Under the pieces are notes generated by a model. It saw only the letters and a program-made list of their open reading frames with translations, searched no databases and was not told the DNA's origin. The position numbers were made by a program, and so were the translations under genes. This document shows positions 38,497 through 52,533 of a stretch of 64,000 bases of DNA, piece after piece; position 1 is the stretch's first letter, and each line of letters begins with the position of its first letter. The stretch covers positions 39,510,557 to 39,574,556 of the forward strand of contig OX439131.1 in NCBI GenBank assembly GCA_949318235.1, written 5' to 3'. The DNA is from Ecdyonurus torrentis (lineage: Eukaryota > Arthropoda > Insecta > Ephemeroptera > Heptageniidae).

Positions 38497-39853
38497 TTCA
38501 TACGTATTATTATTTATAAATATATTGTATAATACTCTGATTATATTGTATAATATAGTACTTGTATTTCAAGGATCATATAAGTGGGTATATGTATGTA
38601 CTGTACACCTTCCTTGTAATAATATAATAAAACTTTATTTTTAATATTTATCTGCTGCTGATACAGGGAGAGAGAGAAAAATCTATATTTTTACAACATT
38701 AAACAATTTTTGGAGACAGAAATTTTGATTAAGCAAATATTCTATAAAATAAGACTTAAGGGAAAAGTTAGTAAAATATTAATTTTACAAATGAAAATAA
38801 TAATGGATTACTTTTGTACAAGAGATGTAGAAAGCATTGAAATCAAAATTTTCTTGTAAATGAAATAATATTAATCTTGAGGTATTAACAATGTATTCTT
38901 TAAACAATTGGTATCATTTTTAAGCGTGTAACAGATAGTACTTTATTCACCTTTATATATATATGAAATAGCGTTATTTGATTAATTTACACATGATTTT
39001 AACACAAAAATCAATAAGAATGACATAAAATATTATTTTATTTTACATTTTGAAAATTTAATTTATTTTATCAAATATCTTTAGCTATTAAATTAATTTA
39101 TTAGGGTTTAATATAATAATAGTGTTCCATTGAAATTTAATCCTGTCTAGAAACTGAGTTTTAGGGTTTAATCCTAAAAGTTCAATAATGTTTTTTAGTA
39201 TATACGGAGAAATAATATTTAACGAAGATTTAAACTTTATAAATGTCATATATATTTTTTTATCACAAAATGTATTTCTGTGTTACATATAAAATATTAG
39301 AATATCAAAAGTAATGTTCATTTCAAGCACTTTTTTTAATGCATTATTTCATTCTTATTATATTTCACGTTATGTATAAGTTGATTTTTAAACTTTATAA
39401 AATATTATACACTGTTTTTAGTTTTTAACCTAAAGAATACATATAAAAAGAAAACTTTAGTTATTTAAAGTTTTTTTTTATTATTCCATACATATATGCA
39501 CATGTTCAACTATTTGTCATTCTAACGATGCTTTATATTTTTGTTCACATATTATTATTGTGACTTTTCTATGAGAAAATGATATGTTTTTCTTGATTGA
39601 GGTCAATAGATACCAATAACAATCAATGTGATCATTTTATATTACCACTATTTCCCTTGCTTCTTCTATATATATATATACACACATAGAGCCTTATTCT
39701 ATTTTATTAATAGTATCTTTCTTTCCCCTTTTTTATACGAATCATGTCAAAACATAAACGTGATGAGAAATCACGTCCAACTTGTCAAAACTCGCTGTAA
39801 GAACACCATACAAAATGTAACACAAATATTGGAAAAGTTCAAATTAGTTTCTG

Positions 39854-39887
<34 letters not shown>

Positions 39888-42355
39888 AATATATATAATA
39901 TCTACTTTACTTTACGCCCCCTCTTGTTTATTTTCTTATGTTTACATTTCTATTAATATTTTTTTTCATTTAATTTTCCCTCTTATACTGTATTTTGTTT
40001 TTATACATTGTATTCATAGTTATTATTACTTTTTTATTTATATTGTAAATTTATGAAATCCAATTTAAAAGAAAATTGATTTTTATTAAAAGTTTTAAAT
40101 ATGAAACAGGGATGACCCCAAGTGTATATCAATTATTGATTGGAGATGCCAAGTTTACACAAGATTGATTTCTAAATTTCATTAAGCGTTGACCCTATAT
40201 GTATGTGTGCCTTCTATTTCAAAATTTGTATCATAAAAGCTTTCTTTTTTTTATTCTTTTTTTTTTGTTAGAGCTGTTAAATATAGGTCACCATATACTG
40301 TATATCAATTAAACAATCAATTTAATATATAAAATCTAAAATTAGGAAAGAAACTTATAAATATTGAAAATTTAAATTAGGAGTGTCAAAACTCTATGTT
40401 TTTTCTATTAAGGGTTGTTTTCAGATGGCTTGCATCTCAAAATCTAAAAAGAAAACTTTGAAACTTTATGATGCCATTTGAAATGTAATAGTAACAGCTA
40501 CCAATGATATATTTTTTTTAGAACTCATGACCATCAGATAAGAGAGAAAATATTTAATTAAATTAACATGAACTCTTATGGGACTAAAATTAAAAAAAAA
40601 ATAATAATAATTTGAAATTTAGGATGCTGATCCCCCAAAATCTTTACAGTTTTTAAGATACCTTATCCCTATGTATCACTGTGCAAACTTTCAGATTTTT
40701 CTTTCTTTACAACTTTTTAGTCAAATCCCATAGTACCTGATTTCCCACCTTAATTACAACTATGAAACAAAAGTTTGATTTTTTTACTTTTATTGACAGT
40801 TCATGTTCTTTTTCCATGATCACTTTCTATTTGCAACATATTCATTATGATATATTTCATATAGTAAAAAATTAACGTGTGTAAAAGAAAAAAGTTTTTA
40901 AACCTGAAATATATTTCATATTAAGCTATAGGATAGGCACATTGACATATTTTTGTAAACTAATATACTTTTTGTGATACGTTAAAGCTTTCAAAACTAA
41001 ACTTTTTCCCCCTTTTTTCCCAAAAGTTTCTTCATTGTGCCCTTTTTTTTTTTTTTTTTTTTTTTATCAGATTTTGGAACTTTTTATGTGATTGTAAATA
41101 ATACGCAGCATGTTTTTAATTTTATTTTCCTATTGTTGAAATAAATGAATTTATAATACACTTTATCCGTAAATAATAGTATAAATGGAGGATATATTAA
41201 CGACCTGTTTAATTTATTACTAATTTAAATTTAAACCAAAACAGATTTTTTTTTATTTATAATTTCAAACATAAAGTTTTTTTTTTTTATATAACGAGAT
41301 GATATCAAGGTATTAGTAGACATTTTTATTATTATAATTTTTTAAACCAAGATATACCACAGATATAAAATGTAACATATTAGCAATAAAGTAAAAGTTA
41401 GCAATAAAAATGAAGTTATCTGGATTTAAGTATTATAGCATATGTTTTTATCGTTTGATATAAATCAAATGTTTATCTTATTTTTAAAGAATAAAAAAAT
41501 AAATTTATTATAATTAAAAAAGAATTTATGTTTAATTTTAGATTAAAATACATAAAATATTTATATTAAAAAACAACAACGACAACATTTAAATTATATT
41601 TTAATTATCAATATTGGTAAAGGATTTAAGATATCTAAAAAAGAATATTGCTTTAAAAGCATTTTTTTTTGTAAAATAAAAGAAGGGATAATTTGTATTT
41701 ATACAATATTTTTAAAAATTTCTTCAGACAATCAAGGTTGAAATATGATAGTTTGAAAAATAAGCCACAAAACAACTTAGTGTTAGTATCAATTGTAGTT
41801 AATGGGGAGTACATTAATCGGTAAAAGTTTTCATTTACATTTTGCATGTAGTATAGATAAGATTACGAGTAAAATCCCTAAAAGTTAGACACCTCATATA
41901 CTTTGACTTTATCGCATCATAATATATATACATTGAAGCAGACATGCAAGAGACTTTAGCCCTTCCCTTGTGTCCGTTCTTCAGTTCTTTTGTGTTCTTT
42001 GTTGTGACTGCAAACGAGGGAGAGAGAGAGAGAGAAATCGATATGTTGATGGTACTGTAATCAGCATTTTATAAAATAAAGTAAAAAAAAAAAAATCGCT
42101 TACAAAGCACAACCACTCTAAGCATACGATATAAATAGAACACTGACTTTCAATACTTAATTTTGCTGAGAAATTTGACAAAGTAGAACGAAATATTTGT
42201 AATTGCCTTTTTAATTTTCATTTTAATGTAATTGTGTTGTGATTTTTGTATACGTCATAGGTAAAACATTGTAGATAAGTGACAAGAAAGAAAGGACAGA
42301 GGTTAAACATTGAGCTAGTGATTTCAACACTAACTGAAAAGTCATAACGGGTGTT

Positions 42356-42643
42356 AATTTTCTTCTCTTAATGACATTCACGGCGAACGTTGGGTACATC
42401 GTCAGGCAAGTAAGATGTACCCAAAGTACAAAATACGTAATAGCCTAATAATTATGCTAACTCAATTTGTTCAATAGAGCATAATTTATGCTTTACTTCA
42501 TAATATTTATGATACAAATCATAAATATTATGTTTTACAGCATGATTATTTATGTTGCTCTAATTTATCATCATTTAAGATACAATAACATAAGTACAGC
42601 ATAAATTATGTAATTTATACTTTCCGTGTGAAGAGAAGAAAAT
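42356..42643. mobile_element. Foldback element with two nested perfect hairpins (42.4 kb)
   Basis: Outer arms ATTTTCTTCTCTT and AAGAGAAGAAAAT. Nested are TTGGGTACATC/GATGTACCCAA (42390-42424, 13-base loop) and CATAATATTTATGAT/ATCATAAATATTATG (42501-42534). The interior GCATAATTTAT...CATAAATATTATGTT and the TTTCCGTGT edge match the 49.3-kb element. Confidence 0.8.
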
Positions 42644-42821
42644 CATCATCTCGTTAATAGACTATAAAACTATACTAATAATGTTTTACTTTAATAATGG
42701 AGCCTTCAAAGTCTATATTATATAAATACACAAAGAAATCAATTTTCAACGATATTTAATATCAAAGAGTGATAATCAGTACTTAATATAGCAATAGTTT
42801 ACAAGTAATATAAATTAAAGT

Positions 42822-42823
<2 letters not shown>

Positions 42824-42894
<71 letters not shown>

Positions 42895-42917
42895 GTTGTG
42901 TGTGTGTGTGTGTGTGT
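42824..42917. repeat. Compound (AT)n(GT)n microsatellite
   Basis: AT run to 42879 passes directly into a GT run with one GGTT break. Confidence 0.97.
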
Positions 42918-44329
42918 ACGTGCGTGCAAGATATCAAATAATAATTAATGTGAATTTTAATTTGTAATAATCTTTATAACAAAAGGTGTAAAATAACTAA
43001 CTTTCAATATTGACTCGTATTAAATGTACATACGTAACGTTACAGTAACACGACACAGACACACACATACACACACAATATGAGATTGTCCGAGTGTTGA
43101 CTTTGCAGTAGAGGGTTTGTCGAGGCGTGAAACCAACGCGTCACGCGAGATTTCATTGTAACGGATCAACGTACCAAAACAAATACATAATACTCACACT
43201 AAATAACAAGATTCTAATCTGTGTATATTACATATGGGTAAAACATGTAGGATACTTGATTGCTTTTCCTAAGTTTTATTTATTTATACAAGAGAATCAC
43301 GATAAAATTAAGTTTTTTTTTTTTTTAATAAAATTTCGTCTTTTAGCACAAAAGGCTTTTCCTTTTCATTAATGAAATTTTAAAATAAAACGATTATTCA
43401 AGTTTAAGAGTCTTTCTATTACATCAATTTTGAATTAACATACAAAAATTAATTATAATTTTGATTTAAATAATATTTTTATAGGCATAATTGAAATGCA
43501 TTAAAATAATAAATAAAAAAGTATTTTTAAGCCTTTAAAAAGTTTTCGAATTTAAAATTAAGTAATTATACTTTGTAATAATAATAATTATGATCAATAA
43601 AATTTTAAACTTTCTTTAAGTTTTAATTAAATCTTTGTTTGAAATAATAATAATAAATTTTCAATAAAATATAACGCTTTTATAAGATTTAAATTTAAAG
43701 CATGAAAACTTAAACCTATTGTATAATTTTAAGAACGCGTAAAACTCGCTATATAACATGACAATTTTATTGTTTGTAACATTTCTAAAAGTAATGACAA
43801 AGAAAATGATAAACTTGCTTTTATTTTTTTTAGACATCATCACACGTCATAGTAATAAAAAGAAGATTTGTTATTTGTTTTATTTAGTGACGACAACTTG
43901 TTCCGGAAAAACTAGAAACGTAATTTTCACTTTAAGATCTCTAGCTGTTCCAACTATTGTATTATTATTATTATTGTTATGGTTGTAAAACGAAAGTGAG
44001 TGTCAACCCCTTGTGTGGTAAAACAAAATATGCCCTACTTTGGTGAAAATTACATCTTTAAGCCCTTAGACCTTTTTCTTTTCCCTCTTATTACTATATC
44101 TTTCACACTTTATATGTAATATTCTTTTGCTCTCCCCTCTCAATTTCTACTTTTGATACGTTCATGCAATAATTGTATTTTTCAAACTCAAATATATTTG
44201 AAAAAATAAAAAGTTTTTTTTTTAATTATTATAAAAGAACATTTCAATCAAAATTTTCTTTCTTAACAGTTTATGTATTTAATATCTTTTTGTCGTACGA
44301 ATTTTTTTATCTTTAATATTTCATTTCAT

Positions 44330-44334
<5 letters not shown>

Positions 44335-44388
<54 letters not shown>
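44335..44388. repeat. (TC)n microsatellite
   Basis: 54-bp TC run, followed by shorter TC blocks to 44405. Confidence 0.97.
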
Positions 44389-44392
<4 letters not shown>

Positions 44393-45289
44393 GTTCTCTC
44401 TCTCTCAAAGACTTTTCACTTCTCTCTTGTGACTCTTAACAAAATTAACAAAATGAGTTTTTTTATATAATATAAATATAAAAATTACAATTGAATTTTT
44501 ATAGAATTCTCTTTATTTTTAATTTTTCATTTAACTGATTTTTAAAATATAAAAAAGGAAATTAAAATTTTTGATTACTTTTTTTTTCTCTCCTTTTATA
44601 AAAGAATTGGTAGAATAAAAATAGTTTCTATTTCCGTTTTTGTTAAAGTGTGAGGTTTTTAGATCGTGAACCAACCACTTTCCATCTCCACATTCCCCTC
44701 ATCCTTCTTACTTCTCATATTTTTAATAGATAGAAAAACGAGGTAGAGAAAGTCGAAGAGAGAGAAAAGTCGTTTTTCTGAGCATCGCTCCGTAGTATCT
44801 TGTTGTCCAATGAGTTATTGCGGTGAAAAAGTATGAAGAGTTGGAGAAGTTAGTTCTTCAAGTGAGAAAAAGGGCGGAAAAAAAAGTTGAACGAGAGGGA
44901 AATTGAAAGAGACTGGAAATGAAGGTACAAGATGAACTTTCAGCGCAAAAAGAAAAAAAAAGAAAGAAAAGAAGTAATAAAAAAAAAAAATAATAAAAAA
45001 AAAGCTAATCGGTAATGAGCCGCAACCAAAATCTCATAAAATAAAGAAAGTGATGTAAATATAATAAATAATTTTTGTTTCATGTAATTAATGTTCTTAA
45101 TTACTTTAAAACAACATTATGACAACCGTAATAATATCATTAATATTGTTAAATGAGTTATTTTCATAATATTTGTTATATAAAAATTAAACAGTGTGAT
45201 GGTAATATATTATATTATTATTTAACTTTATTTTTCTTGTAAATATTAAAATAAAATGTGGCAGTTTTGAGTGTTTTACTACAGGTTGC

Positions 45290-45540
45290 AGTTCTCTCAT
45301 GGGATGACTGTTGATGTTCGTTGAAACGTGGGTAGGAAAATGTCAGTGCAAACAGAACAAATACATAATACTGAGTTTCAAAGACGACGCTTGTTCAGTC
45401 AGTCCCTGTATGCTAGGCATACCGCACATCACAGCTACTCGCACAATGTACACAACAATACCCACGTGTATACACATAGGTTATGTGAGATTGAAAGGAA
45501 CTGGACGTTTATACAAATGATAGGAAAATTCATTTATAAA
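45290..45540. other. G+C-richer island of unknown nature
   Basis: Compositionally distinct from its flanks and open for about 70 codons in two plus-strand frames. No motif, no matching splice pair and no inverted ends. It shares ACAAATACATAATACT with 43176-43191, a smaller G+C-richer patch (43080-43180). It could be an old promoter, exon or repeat. Confidence 0.3.
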
Positions 45541-45835
45541 TAGCTCTATTAATTTCTAATTCACTTTTTTTTTTTTTATTCAGTTATAGATACAGAAATT
45601 TTACAAGCACTGAATGTTATAGAACCAAGTCAATCAAGCCATAATTGCCACACAGATGAAAAATAAAAGGAAAAAAATTATCATAATGATTGAATTGTAA
45701 TTTTCAATGTGCGACACGATCGTGGAAAGAATGCAAACATGGAATAATTTTAACATTATTAAGACATGAATGTGTCACTTGCATTATATTTATTGCACAT
45801 GTATGAGCGAGTCAAGATATACAAAATGTGTTACC

Positions 45836-46179
45836 TTAAAGCCATAGACCACATAAAACAATATGTGCTTTTTTAATGAATAAACACGAAATGGGCTCTT
45901 CAAAACTGTTAACAATTTTTACCAGAATGTTAATGTAGCCCGACGAGAGAGTGTGAAAATACTGTAAAGTATGCAATTTGCGTGACTATTCATGTTTATG
46001 ACGTCAGAAACATGAAAAAATTAGTACGAAAATGTTGTGCGGGTTGCATAAATTGAAATTTCTGATCACTGCTACGGAGCTACAGTTGGGTTTTGAGACA
46101 AACTAAAGTTATTTATGGAAGTCACATCAAGTGTTTTGTGATATAAATGCTTATGCTTTTCTTTGGTCTATTCCTTTAA
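45836..46179. mobile_element. Family F repeat, copy F3 (inverted)
   Basis: Best-preserved ends: left CTTAAAGCCATAGACCACAT, right GGTCTATTCCTTTAAG, an imperfect inverted pair. Centre TTTATGACGTCAGAAAC. Reverse orientation relative to F1 and F2. Confidence 0.9.
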
Positions 46180-46186
46180 GTTGTTA

Positions 46187-46536
46187 TTAAAGCAACCGTC
46201 CATACCAAACAACATGCCATTTGAATTCAATAAACACAAAATTGGATTTTTAAAACTACAATTATTTTGTGAGAAATTTTCAAGTTCTGCAACCCGTTAA
46301 GTTTTCAGTTTCAAATGTTTTTTATTGATCAAATTCATACATTGCATATATTTTTTTCTATACTGTTAATCCTGACGTCATGATTATTCAAAAGTTGTTC
46401 GTTTTGACTACTTTACAGTTGTTTCGCGCTCTCTTGCATGGTTACATTTGGGTACAATTGGCAATGCTTTTAGGTGTCCCATTTTGTGTTGAATGAATTA
46501 AAAGGACATGTTGTTAGGCCTAGGTGGTATCTTTAA
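46187..46536. mobile_element. Family F relative, copy F4 (adjacent to F3)
   Basis: Starts TTAAAGCAACCGTCCATACC and ends GGTATCTTTAA. Related to F1/F2 through CCTGACGTCATG, TTTCGCGCTCTCTTGC and CCCATTTTGTGTT, but more diverged. It begins 7 bp after F3 ends, in opposite orientation. Confidence 0.75.
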
Positions 46537-46839
46537 TTGTAAACTTATCCTTTCATACTTAGTTGCACTGTACAATCTTTTACGTGAGCAGAGAAGTGAT
46601 TATAATTGTTGGGTTTTCTAAAAATAAAACTATACAATATAGTAACTTTGTTTGACAGTTGTTTTTGGTTTAAGAGGCATTTAACTTTTTATTCCTTGTT
46701 GACATGCATTTCTCAACCAGTTGTAGCATTCTCCATAACATAACAACAGATGAATATTACTGCATACAATTTTTCATTAAAAATATTACATTTTAATACA
46801 ATTTTTGATGCGTTTGAAAAGTTTAGTTAAAAGGAAAAT

Positions 46840-47137
46840 TTAAAGGCGTAAAAACATGTCTAATATCCTAACATATACCTAAATATCAACATTAATTTGA
46901 CCGGAGTCATTAATTTCTAATTTATTCACAAAATGGCAGCTGCAGGTTTATGACGTCACAGCTCACCTGGTCCACGAGCGGGGAAACAAGCGAGCTGTAA
47001 TGTCATAAACCCGAAGCTGACATTTTGTGAATGGAAAATAAATTAGAAATCAATGACTCTTGCCAAATCAACGTGGATATTTAGGTATGTTAGGATATTA
47101 GGCAAGTTTTTTTGTTCAAGGCGTTCTACGCCTTTAA
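46840..47137. mobile_element. Family E foldback, copy E1
   Basis: Arms pair through ACATGTCTAATATCCTAACA, TTAATTTCTAATTTATT, TTCACAAAATG and TTTATGACGTCACAGCTC. Right end GCGTTCTACGCCTTTAA. Strongly similar to E2 at 57.7 kb. Confidence 0.92.
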
Positions 47138-47378
47138 GAATCCAAATGATTTGCATTAAATAAAGAAATATGTTTCATTATTATAATTATAAAGAAGGAA
47201 AGCAACAGAGAAAATTTTAGGCGAGTACATTTGACACGAAAATTTAGTTTTGTACTATACATAAAAAAAATGTTAAAATTATAACTAATAAAATGATATA
47301 GCAAACAATATGATCAATTATTAAAGCTTAATACACATTATCTAAAAAAAAAAAAAAAAAAAAAAAATACACAAGGGG

Positions 47379-47845
47379 TTAAAGGGATAGTCAACAATGG
47401 CTTTTTTCATAAAGATCATCGTGTTATTAAGCCTCCCGAAATCGTGATCTTAAAATTTTAATTATTAACACGTTGAGAGCAACCACTGTTTAGCGACTTA
47501 GAACCTACGTCACAGCTTATACACTTGCTCTCACGCTAGCATGGCTCGAGCTGGAGTTACTCTTATCTTTGCATAAATTATTTTACTACATATATATCTA
47601 AAGCCGTAAAAACATTATATATACTTAAAATATGATGTCAAGTTGCGAGAGCAAAAATAAGGGTAACTTTATTTGCTCGCGCCAAACTAGCGTGAGAGCA
47701 AGTTGTAGCTGTGACGTAGGTTCTAAGTTGCTAAACGGCGGTTGCTCTCAGCTCGTTAATAATTAAAATTTTAAGATCGCGATTTCGGGAGGTTTAATAA
47801 CACAATAGTCACTATTAAAAAAGCCATTGTTGACTACTCCTTTAA
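47379..47845. mobile_element. 467-bp foldback with TTAAAGGRRTAG ends
   Basis: Left TTAAAGGGATAGTCAACAAT and right complement TTAAAGGAGTAGTCAACAAT. Arms of about 190 bp include CTCCCGAAATCG, ATCTTAAAATTTTAATTATT, GCTCTCA and CCTACGTCACAGCT. The loop near 47580-47640 is AT-rich. No open reading frame. Confidence 0.93.
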
Positions 47846-48041
47846 TAAAATAATAATAAAATGTATTATTTTGTTATTTGACATTAGGATCAAAAGAAGT
47901 ATAAAAATGAAAATATCAGTTTATATTACCTCAAATATAATTCATTTGACATTTTAGGAATAGCTTCATTATGTCAAATACACAGAACTAACAAAAATGT
48001 TATTATATATGGAAGACAAAAAAAGCTGTGATAAAAAATGT

Positions 48042-48045
<4 letters not shown>

Positions 48046-48086
<41 letters not shown>
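48046..48086. repeat. (GT)n microsatellite
   Basis: Pure GT run. Confidence 0.96.
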
Positions 48087-48087
<1 letters not shown>

Positions 48088-48326
48088 GTGAACACAATTC
48101 CTGATGACATCAATCTATTACATAAATCATAACGATTTTGTGACGTACGTAATCTAATTTTTCAGAATAAATTCATCATTTTTATACTTTTTTTTTAATC
48201 TGTGAGTGTGATAGATTTTTTTCCAGGGTTGTTGTAGTAAAAAGAATTACGTATCATTATATTCTATATTACAATAATCTATCGTTTTATTCGTTTTATA
48301 TCATTTCCTATAACTCTCCCTCTCTT

Positions 48327-48327
<1 letters not shown>

Positions 48328-48389
<62 letters not shown>

Positions 48390-48397
48390 CTCTCTTT
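48328..48397. repeat. (TC)n microsatellite
   Basis: TC run with one CG interruption near the end. Confidence 0.96.
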
Positions 48398-48821
48398 TGT
48401 TTTTACTACGTACATAGTACTGTACGTATTCTCAAGAATATACGTTAATTTGAGTTAAATGGTATTCATTATAAATTTAAATTAATTGACTGGAAAATGA
48501 AAATAAATTATATAAAATTAAATTAATGCAGATGTGCAATAATTTTAAAACCTTTTTATTTTTAACAAGTGAATATTATAATGGAATGTTATAGATTTAT
48601 TTTTTATTATTATTATACTAAGATTAAAACTTTAGTAAAGGAAAATTCTTAGAATTTAATTTTTTTTTCTTTTTCGGTCAATGTAATGTAATGATTAATT
48701 TGTTTGTATTTTTCTTGTGTACATGTTATTTAGTTTATGTGTATTTTGTATTAAATTAACATACAATAATAATATAAAATACGTTCAGCAATTTTAGAGT
48801 GTAGGTAGATTTGAAAATTTA

Positions 48822-48825
<4 letters not shown>

Positions 48826-48892
<67 letters not shown>

Positions 48893-48930
48893 CACACACA
48901 CACAAACGCAGAGAGAGAGAGAGAGAGATG
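48826..48930. repeat. Compound (AT)n, AC and (AG)n microsatellite
   Basis: AT to 48891, short AC block, then AG at 48910-48928. Confidence 0.95.
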
Positions 48931-49298
48931 TCTGTTAAAATTACTAAAAAAATGTGTGCCGAAGGCTTTTTAGGTCTCAAATTTCAAATATGAATAATTA
49001 TAATTTCATTAGTATAATATCTATAACCTTAGTTTTATAGTTTGTCATTTATATTTGAGTAAAAAGTAAAATTGCCAACAGCAACTTGATACCAGCTTGT
49101 AAATTGATATTCACGTTATACTGCCGTGTGTGAACGTAGCGAGCGTATTTGACCTGGTCGATGCTGGTTGTACAGTATTTTATTGCCGCACCGAGAGTGT
49201 ATGTATATTATAGTACGTTTTGTCACATTTCTATGCCACTCAAGTTTGTCTAATTTAATTGCACAGACAAATTATCATAATATTATGGTAATATTTTC

Positions 49299-49518
49299 TA
49301 CACGGACAAAAATAACAATGACGTAATAATTAATAATTGTGCTGGCTCACTTTTAGCACAATTTGTTCTAGGTAGCATAATTTATACTATACTTCACAAT
49401 AACTATGTTACATGGCATAAATATTATGTTGTACAACATAATTACTAGTGTTGTTCCATTTTTTAGTATAATGATATAAATGAAGCATAAATTATACGCA
49501 ATTCATTCTTTCCGTGTA
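49299..49518. mobile_element. TACACGGA-group foldback element, copy at 49.3 kb
   Basis: TACACGGA and TCCGTGTA are perfect inverted ends. The interior GCATAATTTATACTATACTT, CATAAATATTATGTTGTACA and AGCATAAATTATACG matches the 42.4-kb element. Confidence 0.82.
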
Positions 49519-49822
49519 TTAAATACTAAAATTTTAATATTATAGAAATATATTCAATTTTATATGTAATTTAAATAGTGGAAACTTCTAATTTATATTC
49601 CACTATATTAGTAATGGTTAAAAAAAAAGTATAATTAATATATTTTTTGCTTTTAATTTAAGCTATTAATATTATAGAGCGTTTTTTATATGAAGAATAC
49701 TGTTTTATGATAAACTCTAAATCAATATTTCTATTGCATTATAAATATAGTACTCAACTTGAAATTACATTCAAGAAATTTTACAAAAATTTTCATATAA
49801 ATCTAAAATTATTTATTCCAAA

Positions 49823-49826
<4 letters not shown>

Positions 49827-49860
<34 letters not shown>
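49827..49860. repeat. Poly-A tract
   Basis: Uninterrupted A run of about 34 bases. Confidence 0.97.
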
Positions 49861-49863
<3 letters not shown>

Positions 49864-51956
49864 CTTTCAATATTAGGAAGTAAATGGATTGAAAGGTGTG
49901 ACCCTTCTCATTCTCTCTCTCTATAGAGAAACTCTTGAGTATTACTTGGACATGAAAATGCAGGAAAAATATTTTTGTGATCATCATACACACTTTCAGT
50001 GTAAAAGAGATAGGATGACACCAGGTGTTTTTAGTCTCAGAATATAAATCGATCAATGTCAATATTGCAATTCACTCACTTTCACACGATGCTTCTCTCA
50101 TCTCCTCTTACTCATTCAAACCTAATTCTGCTTGACTAAAACGTAATAACCCAAACACTGATCATACATAAAGCATCTATATGAGATTTTCAAACGTAAT
50201 CACATGAGAAATAAAGATAAAAACATTTTGATATTAACTTGTATACCACAATATATTTTTTAAGATTTTTTTCTTTCATTGAAAATATAATAAGACTTCT
50301 TTTAAGTTCAAATTTTTTTTTTAATATGGACAGCTTTAGTAGTAAAGTTTATGGTTGTATATACAGAGTATATAAAGAATACTTAAAGTTTTTAGACGTA
50401 ACTCATTCAAGTATCTATGGTGTACAAGGCAAGCTCCTATATAAACTTGTTAATTTTTTTCTTTGAAGATAATTATTATTATAGAAAAATTCATTAATAT
50501 GGTAATTTTTTTGTTTACAATTTTTATATTAGCCGTTCGTCAAGTTAGACTAGTTATATTATGTAACTACTCGTACATATAAATATAATATATTTTGTGT
50601 TCGTCATTTATTACGAAATATTTTTTTATGTGTTTTTTACTTGAACATATTTCCATATTTTAAATTTGTAAAAAAATAGAACATTTTTATTTACTTTCCA
50701 TGAGTATTTATTAAATTGTAAATTATGCACGTAAACAAAAGGAAATGCATGCAAGGGGAGGGAGAAATAGAAGCTGCATTTTAATATAAACTTACTTTAT
50801 AATTCATATTGCCGCATTTATCTGTTAAAATATTTAAAAAGCTTTTAAAAGGTCTTTCAAAATATTTTACTATAAATGTACATAAATAAACTTTATACCT
50901 CTCATATGTTCAAATTATTTATGTCGCATTAAAATAAATTTTGTTTACATCATATTCGAAGTAACTCTCATTCTTACTGAAACCTTTTTATTGCAAATAT
51001 ATTTAATAACGCTGCTAATTACATGATGGAAGATACATACAGAAATAAAACATAACCATTTCATGAAAGTTTTATTCTTTAAACAATTCATTTTCTTCTT
51101 GATACTTCATAGTACAAAAAAGTCCTCAGGGTAGTAGTAGTTTTTTTTTTTCAGTGTTTTTTAACTTTAGAAAAAGAAATAAAAGGAACAAAATACTTTT
51201 CTTCGCTGTAATTTACTACTCTTTAAATTTGTTTTATGTCATTCTTTTAGTCTTTTTTCAATAATGAGAAGAGAAAAGTTTTGCGTTTGTTCGCTATGTC
51301 TTACTGCTAGCTGAGATTAATCTTTTTTTTCCCCCACTTTCTCCCTTATTTTTCTCTCTTTCTCTCTTTTTCTCCGAGTATTATAATCATCTTTACTCCC
51401 ACAGTTCGCACCATTTCTCCAAGAGCTCTCAATCACAACGGCAAGAACACTTTTGCCTATATTATGTTTTTAACTCATTTTGTACTCTTTTTTTTATTTT
51501 CATTTAAATTTTCTGGTTTAAAATGTCTTCAGTTGTATCTCAATTAAATTTTTTTTATATTGTTATTCTTATATTAAAATTTTGTGATTTTAGTCTTCAA
51601 ATAGCTATTTTTCATCTCATTTCTTTGTTTTGTTTAAAAATAATTTGAACTCTACAATGCAAAATGGCAAATACCATAGAAAATAATATAATACAAAAAA
51701 TAGCTTTGCAAACTCGCTGGAAAAAAGAAAAGGAGAAAATTTTAAATTGTAATTTACATAGCTATTATCATTTTTAAATACTTTTTTTTTTGTTTTTGTT
51801 TTTTTTTTTAAATTTTCACTATGAATCTGCAAGTAATGTATATTTTTATTTGAGTCAAATATTAACCTCATAAAAACAGATATATTAGTTTAATGTACAT
51901 TTAAAAGAAGGTAAACAAAAGATTTTCTTTTTTGGCAAACTTGTATTTCTTACAAA

Positions 51957-51959
<3 letters not shown>

Positions 51960-52047
<88 letters not shown>
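51960..52047. repeat. (AT)n microsatellite
   Basis: 88-bp AT run. Confidence 0.97.
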
Positions 52048-52051
<4 letters not shown>

Positions 52052-52195
52052 GTAAATTACACCATTTATTTTACACTCCATATTTTATCTTCCTATTGTC
52101 AACATTATACGTTTGTTAGAGTTTTATTTTTTTATATAAAACTATTCTTAGCTCTCTTCTTCTATACTTTAATGTATATCTTTATAAATAAAAAG

Positions 52196-52209
52196 AAGAG
52201 AGAGAGAGA

Positions 52210-52251
<42 letters not shown>
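52196..52251. repeat. (AG)n microsatellite
   Basis: AG run with one GGG interruption. Confidence 0.96.
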
Positions 52252-52254
<3 letters not shown>

Positions 52255-52445
52255 CAGCGACATAGAAAAAAGTTTGGTAAGAATTTTATGAAGTCACTTT
52301 TCTTGTTGAATGTTTACACCTTCTGTGTGATGCATTTAGCTCACCATATCTTTCACCCTTAACTCTTGTGTTTTCTTTAACAAAACTTTGGTACTTGCAT
52401 ATTCAAAGACATAAACTAAGAATCATAAATTCTACACCTATCTTG

Positions 52446-52446
<1 letters not shown>

Positions 52447-52531
<85 letters not shown>
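52447..52531. repeat. (AT)n microsatellite
   Basis: AT run with a single TAAT break at its left edge. Confidence 0.97.

Positions 52532-52533
<2 letters not shown>

Noticed and set aside
39103..39172. TTAGGGTTTAAT words considered as telomere-like repeat
   Set aside because: Only two separated occurrences, no tandem array.
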